A stretch of DNA of 64,000 nt, taken from contig NZ_RYDL01000001.1 in NCBI RefSeq assembly GCF_003968755.1, positions 434,001-498,000 of the forward strand, read 5' to 3'. The translations under genes and the position numbers were made by a program. Source of the stretch: Flavobacterium sp. RSP15 (GTDB taxonomy: Bacteria > Bacteroidota > Bacteroidia > Flavobacteriales > Flavobacteriaceae). The notes beneath the pieces are model-generated. The model searched no databases. It saw only the letters and a list, made by a program, of their open reading frames with translations, and had not been told where the DNA came from. Below, one piece after another: positions 63,767 to 64,000 of this stretch; positions within the stretch are counted from its first letter, which is position 1; each line of letters begins with the position of its first letter.

Positions 63767-64000
63767 ATGAAAACTTTGATATTAAATACCAAATACAAAC
63801 AAATCCTGGCAGATACTATAACTCCTGTCAGCGTATATCTAAAAATTCGTGATAAATTTCCAAATAGTTTACTACTGGAAAGCAGCGACTATCATGGCAA
63901 TGATAACAGCTTCTCCTACATTTGTTGCAATCCGATTGCTTCCATAAAAATAGAAAATGAAATCATCTACAAAACATTTCCTGACGGAAGTTTTGAGAAA
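63767..64000 (+). CDS. trpE: Anthranilate synthase component I, N-terminal part only
   Basis: First 78 codons, running off the right edge. The start reads MKTLILNTKYKQILADTITP, followed by VSVYLKIRDKFPNSLLLESS and DYHGNDNSFSYICCNPIASI. The LLES motif near residues 36-39 is the tryptophan-feedback element of TrpE. It makes anthranilate from chorismate with TrpG. It follows the trp leader and attenuator by 65 bp. Confidence 0.93.
   Translation, partial: MKTLILNTKYKQILADTITPVSVYLKIRDKFPNSLLLESSDYHGNDNSFSYICCNPIASIKIENEIIYKTFPDGSFEK

Noticed and set aside
1..64000. tRNA, rRNA, CRISPR, prophage or transposase genes
   Set aside because: I looked on both strands and in all gaps but saw no cloverleaf, repeat-spacer pattern, integrase or transposase motif; a tRNAscan or CRISPR tool run could confirm this.

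Overview
The window looks like chromosomal DNA of a Flavobacterium or close relative (Bacteroidota, Flavobacteriaceae). The evidence is the low G+C content, the absence of clear Shine-Dalgarno sites, Bacteroidota-type promoters (TTTG, about 19 bp, TAnnTTTG), a SusC/SusD polysaccharide locus, many short Cys lipoproteins, a BT_3928-type DoxX/thioredoxin protein, a Blh-linked proteorhodopsin, and flavobacterial gene order. I found no rRNA, tRNA, CRISPR array, prophage or transposase gene.

Layout. 0-9.2 kb is housekeeping: the start of a TonB-dependent receptor, rpsF-rpsR-rplI, a LytTR regulator, priA, a nadC/YihY pair, a repeat-bearing lipoprotein, a CIA30 protein and rlmH. 9.2-13.6 kb carries several scars: a non-coding element with nested inverted repeats and a 9-bp flanking duplication, a lipoprotein pseudogene, folP, DUF1599, BT_3928, a frameshifted and truncated ABC permease, and the apparent tail of a lost outer membrane protein. 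13.7-24.5 kb holds a TlpA-like lipoprotein, tpiA, a porin, prmA, clpS, a sterol-desaturase-family/YhhN pair, two half-size YeeE/YedE transporters, kdsA and a PAS histidine kinase. 24.5-40.7 kb is an M28 peptidase followed by a glucan utilisation locus, all on the minus strand: sensor-regulator, susC, susD, LamG lipoprotein, GH144-type protein, a decayed esterase, GH3 and GH97. 40.8-48.3 kb has ackA, pta, corA and a large metalloprotease. 48.5-50.2 kb is a rhodopsin/blh divergent pair, followed by dnaK, a histone-H1-like small protein, a thioesterase and a cytochrome b. 54.4-57 kb has a lipoprotein and gapN. 57-61.5 kb is a sulfur-handling island: rhodanese, Crp/Fnr regulator, TauE/SafE, MBL-rhodanese-rhodanese, and a TPMT-like methyltransferase with an HMA-like tail. 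61.6-63.4 kb is a marR-nitroreductase-yceI unit. The window ends in a trp operon leader (an 18-residue peptide with three consecutive Trp codons, then a terminator) and the first 78 codons of trpE.

How the genes work together. The glucan locus senses, binds, imports and cleaves a glucan, probably a beta-1,2-linked one; ackA/pta handle acetate overflow. Rhodopsin and Blh together supply a light-driven proton pump and its retinal. The sulfur island probably detoxifies sulfide and persulfide. The strongest regulatory finding is the trp attenuator at the right edge, where promoter, leader peptide, candidate antiterminator and terminator can all be read. Other notable points are the nested MITE-like element, a pair of dispersed repeats that keep a hairpin while changing its sequence, and three decaying genes.
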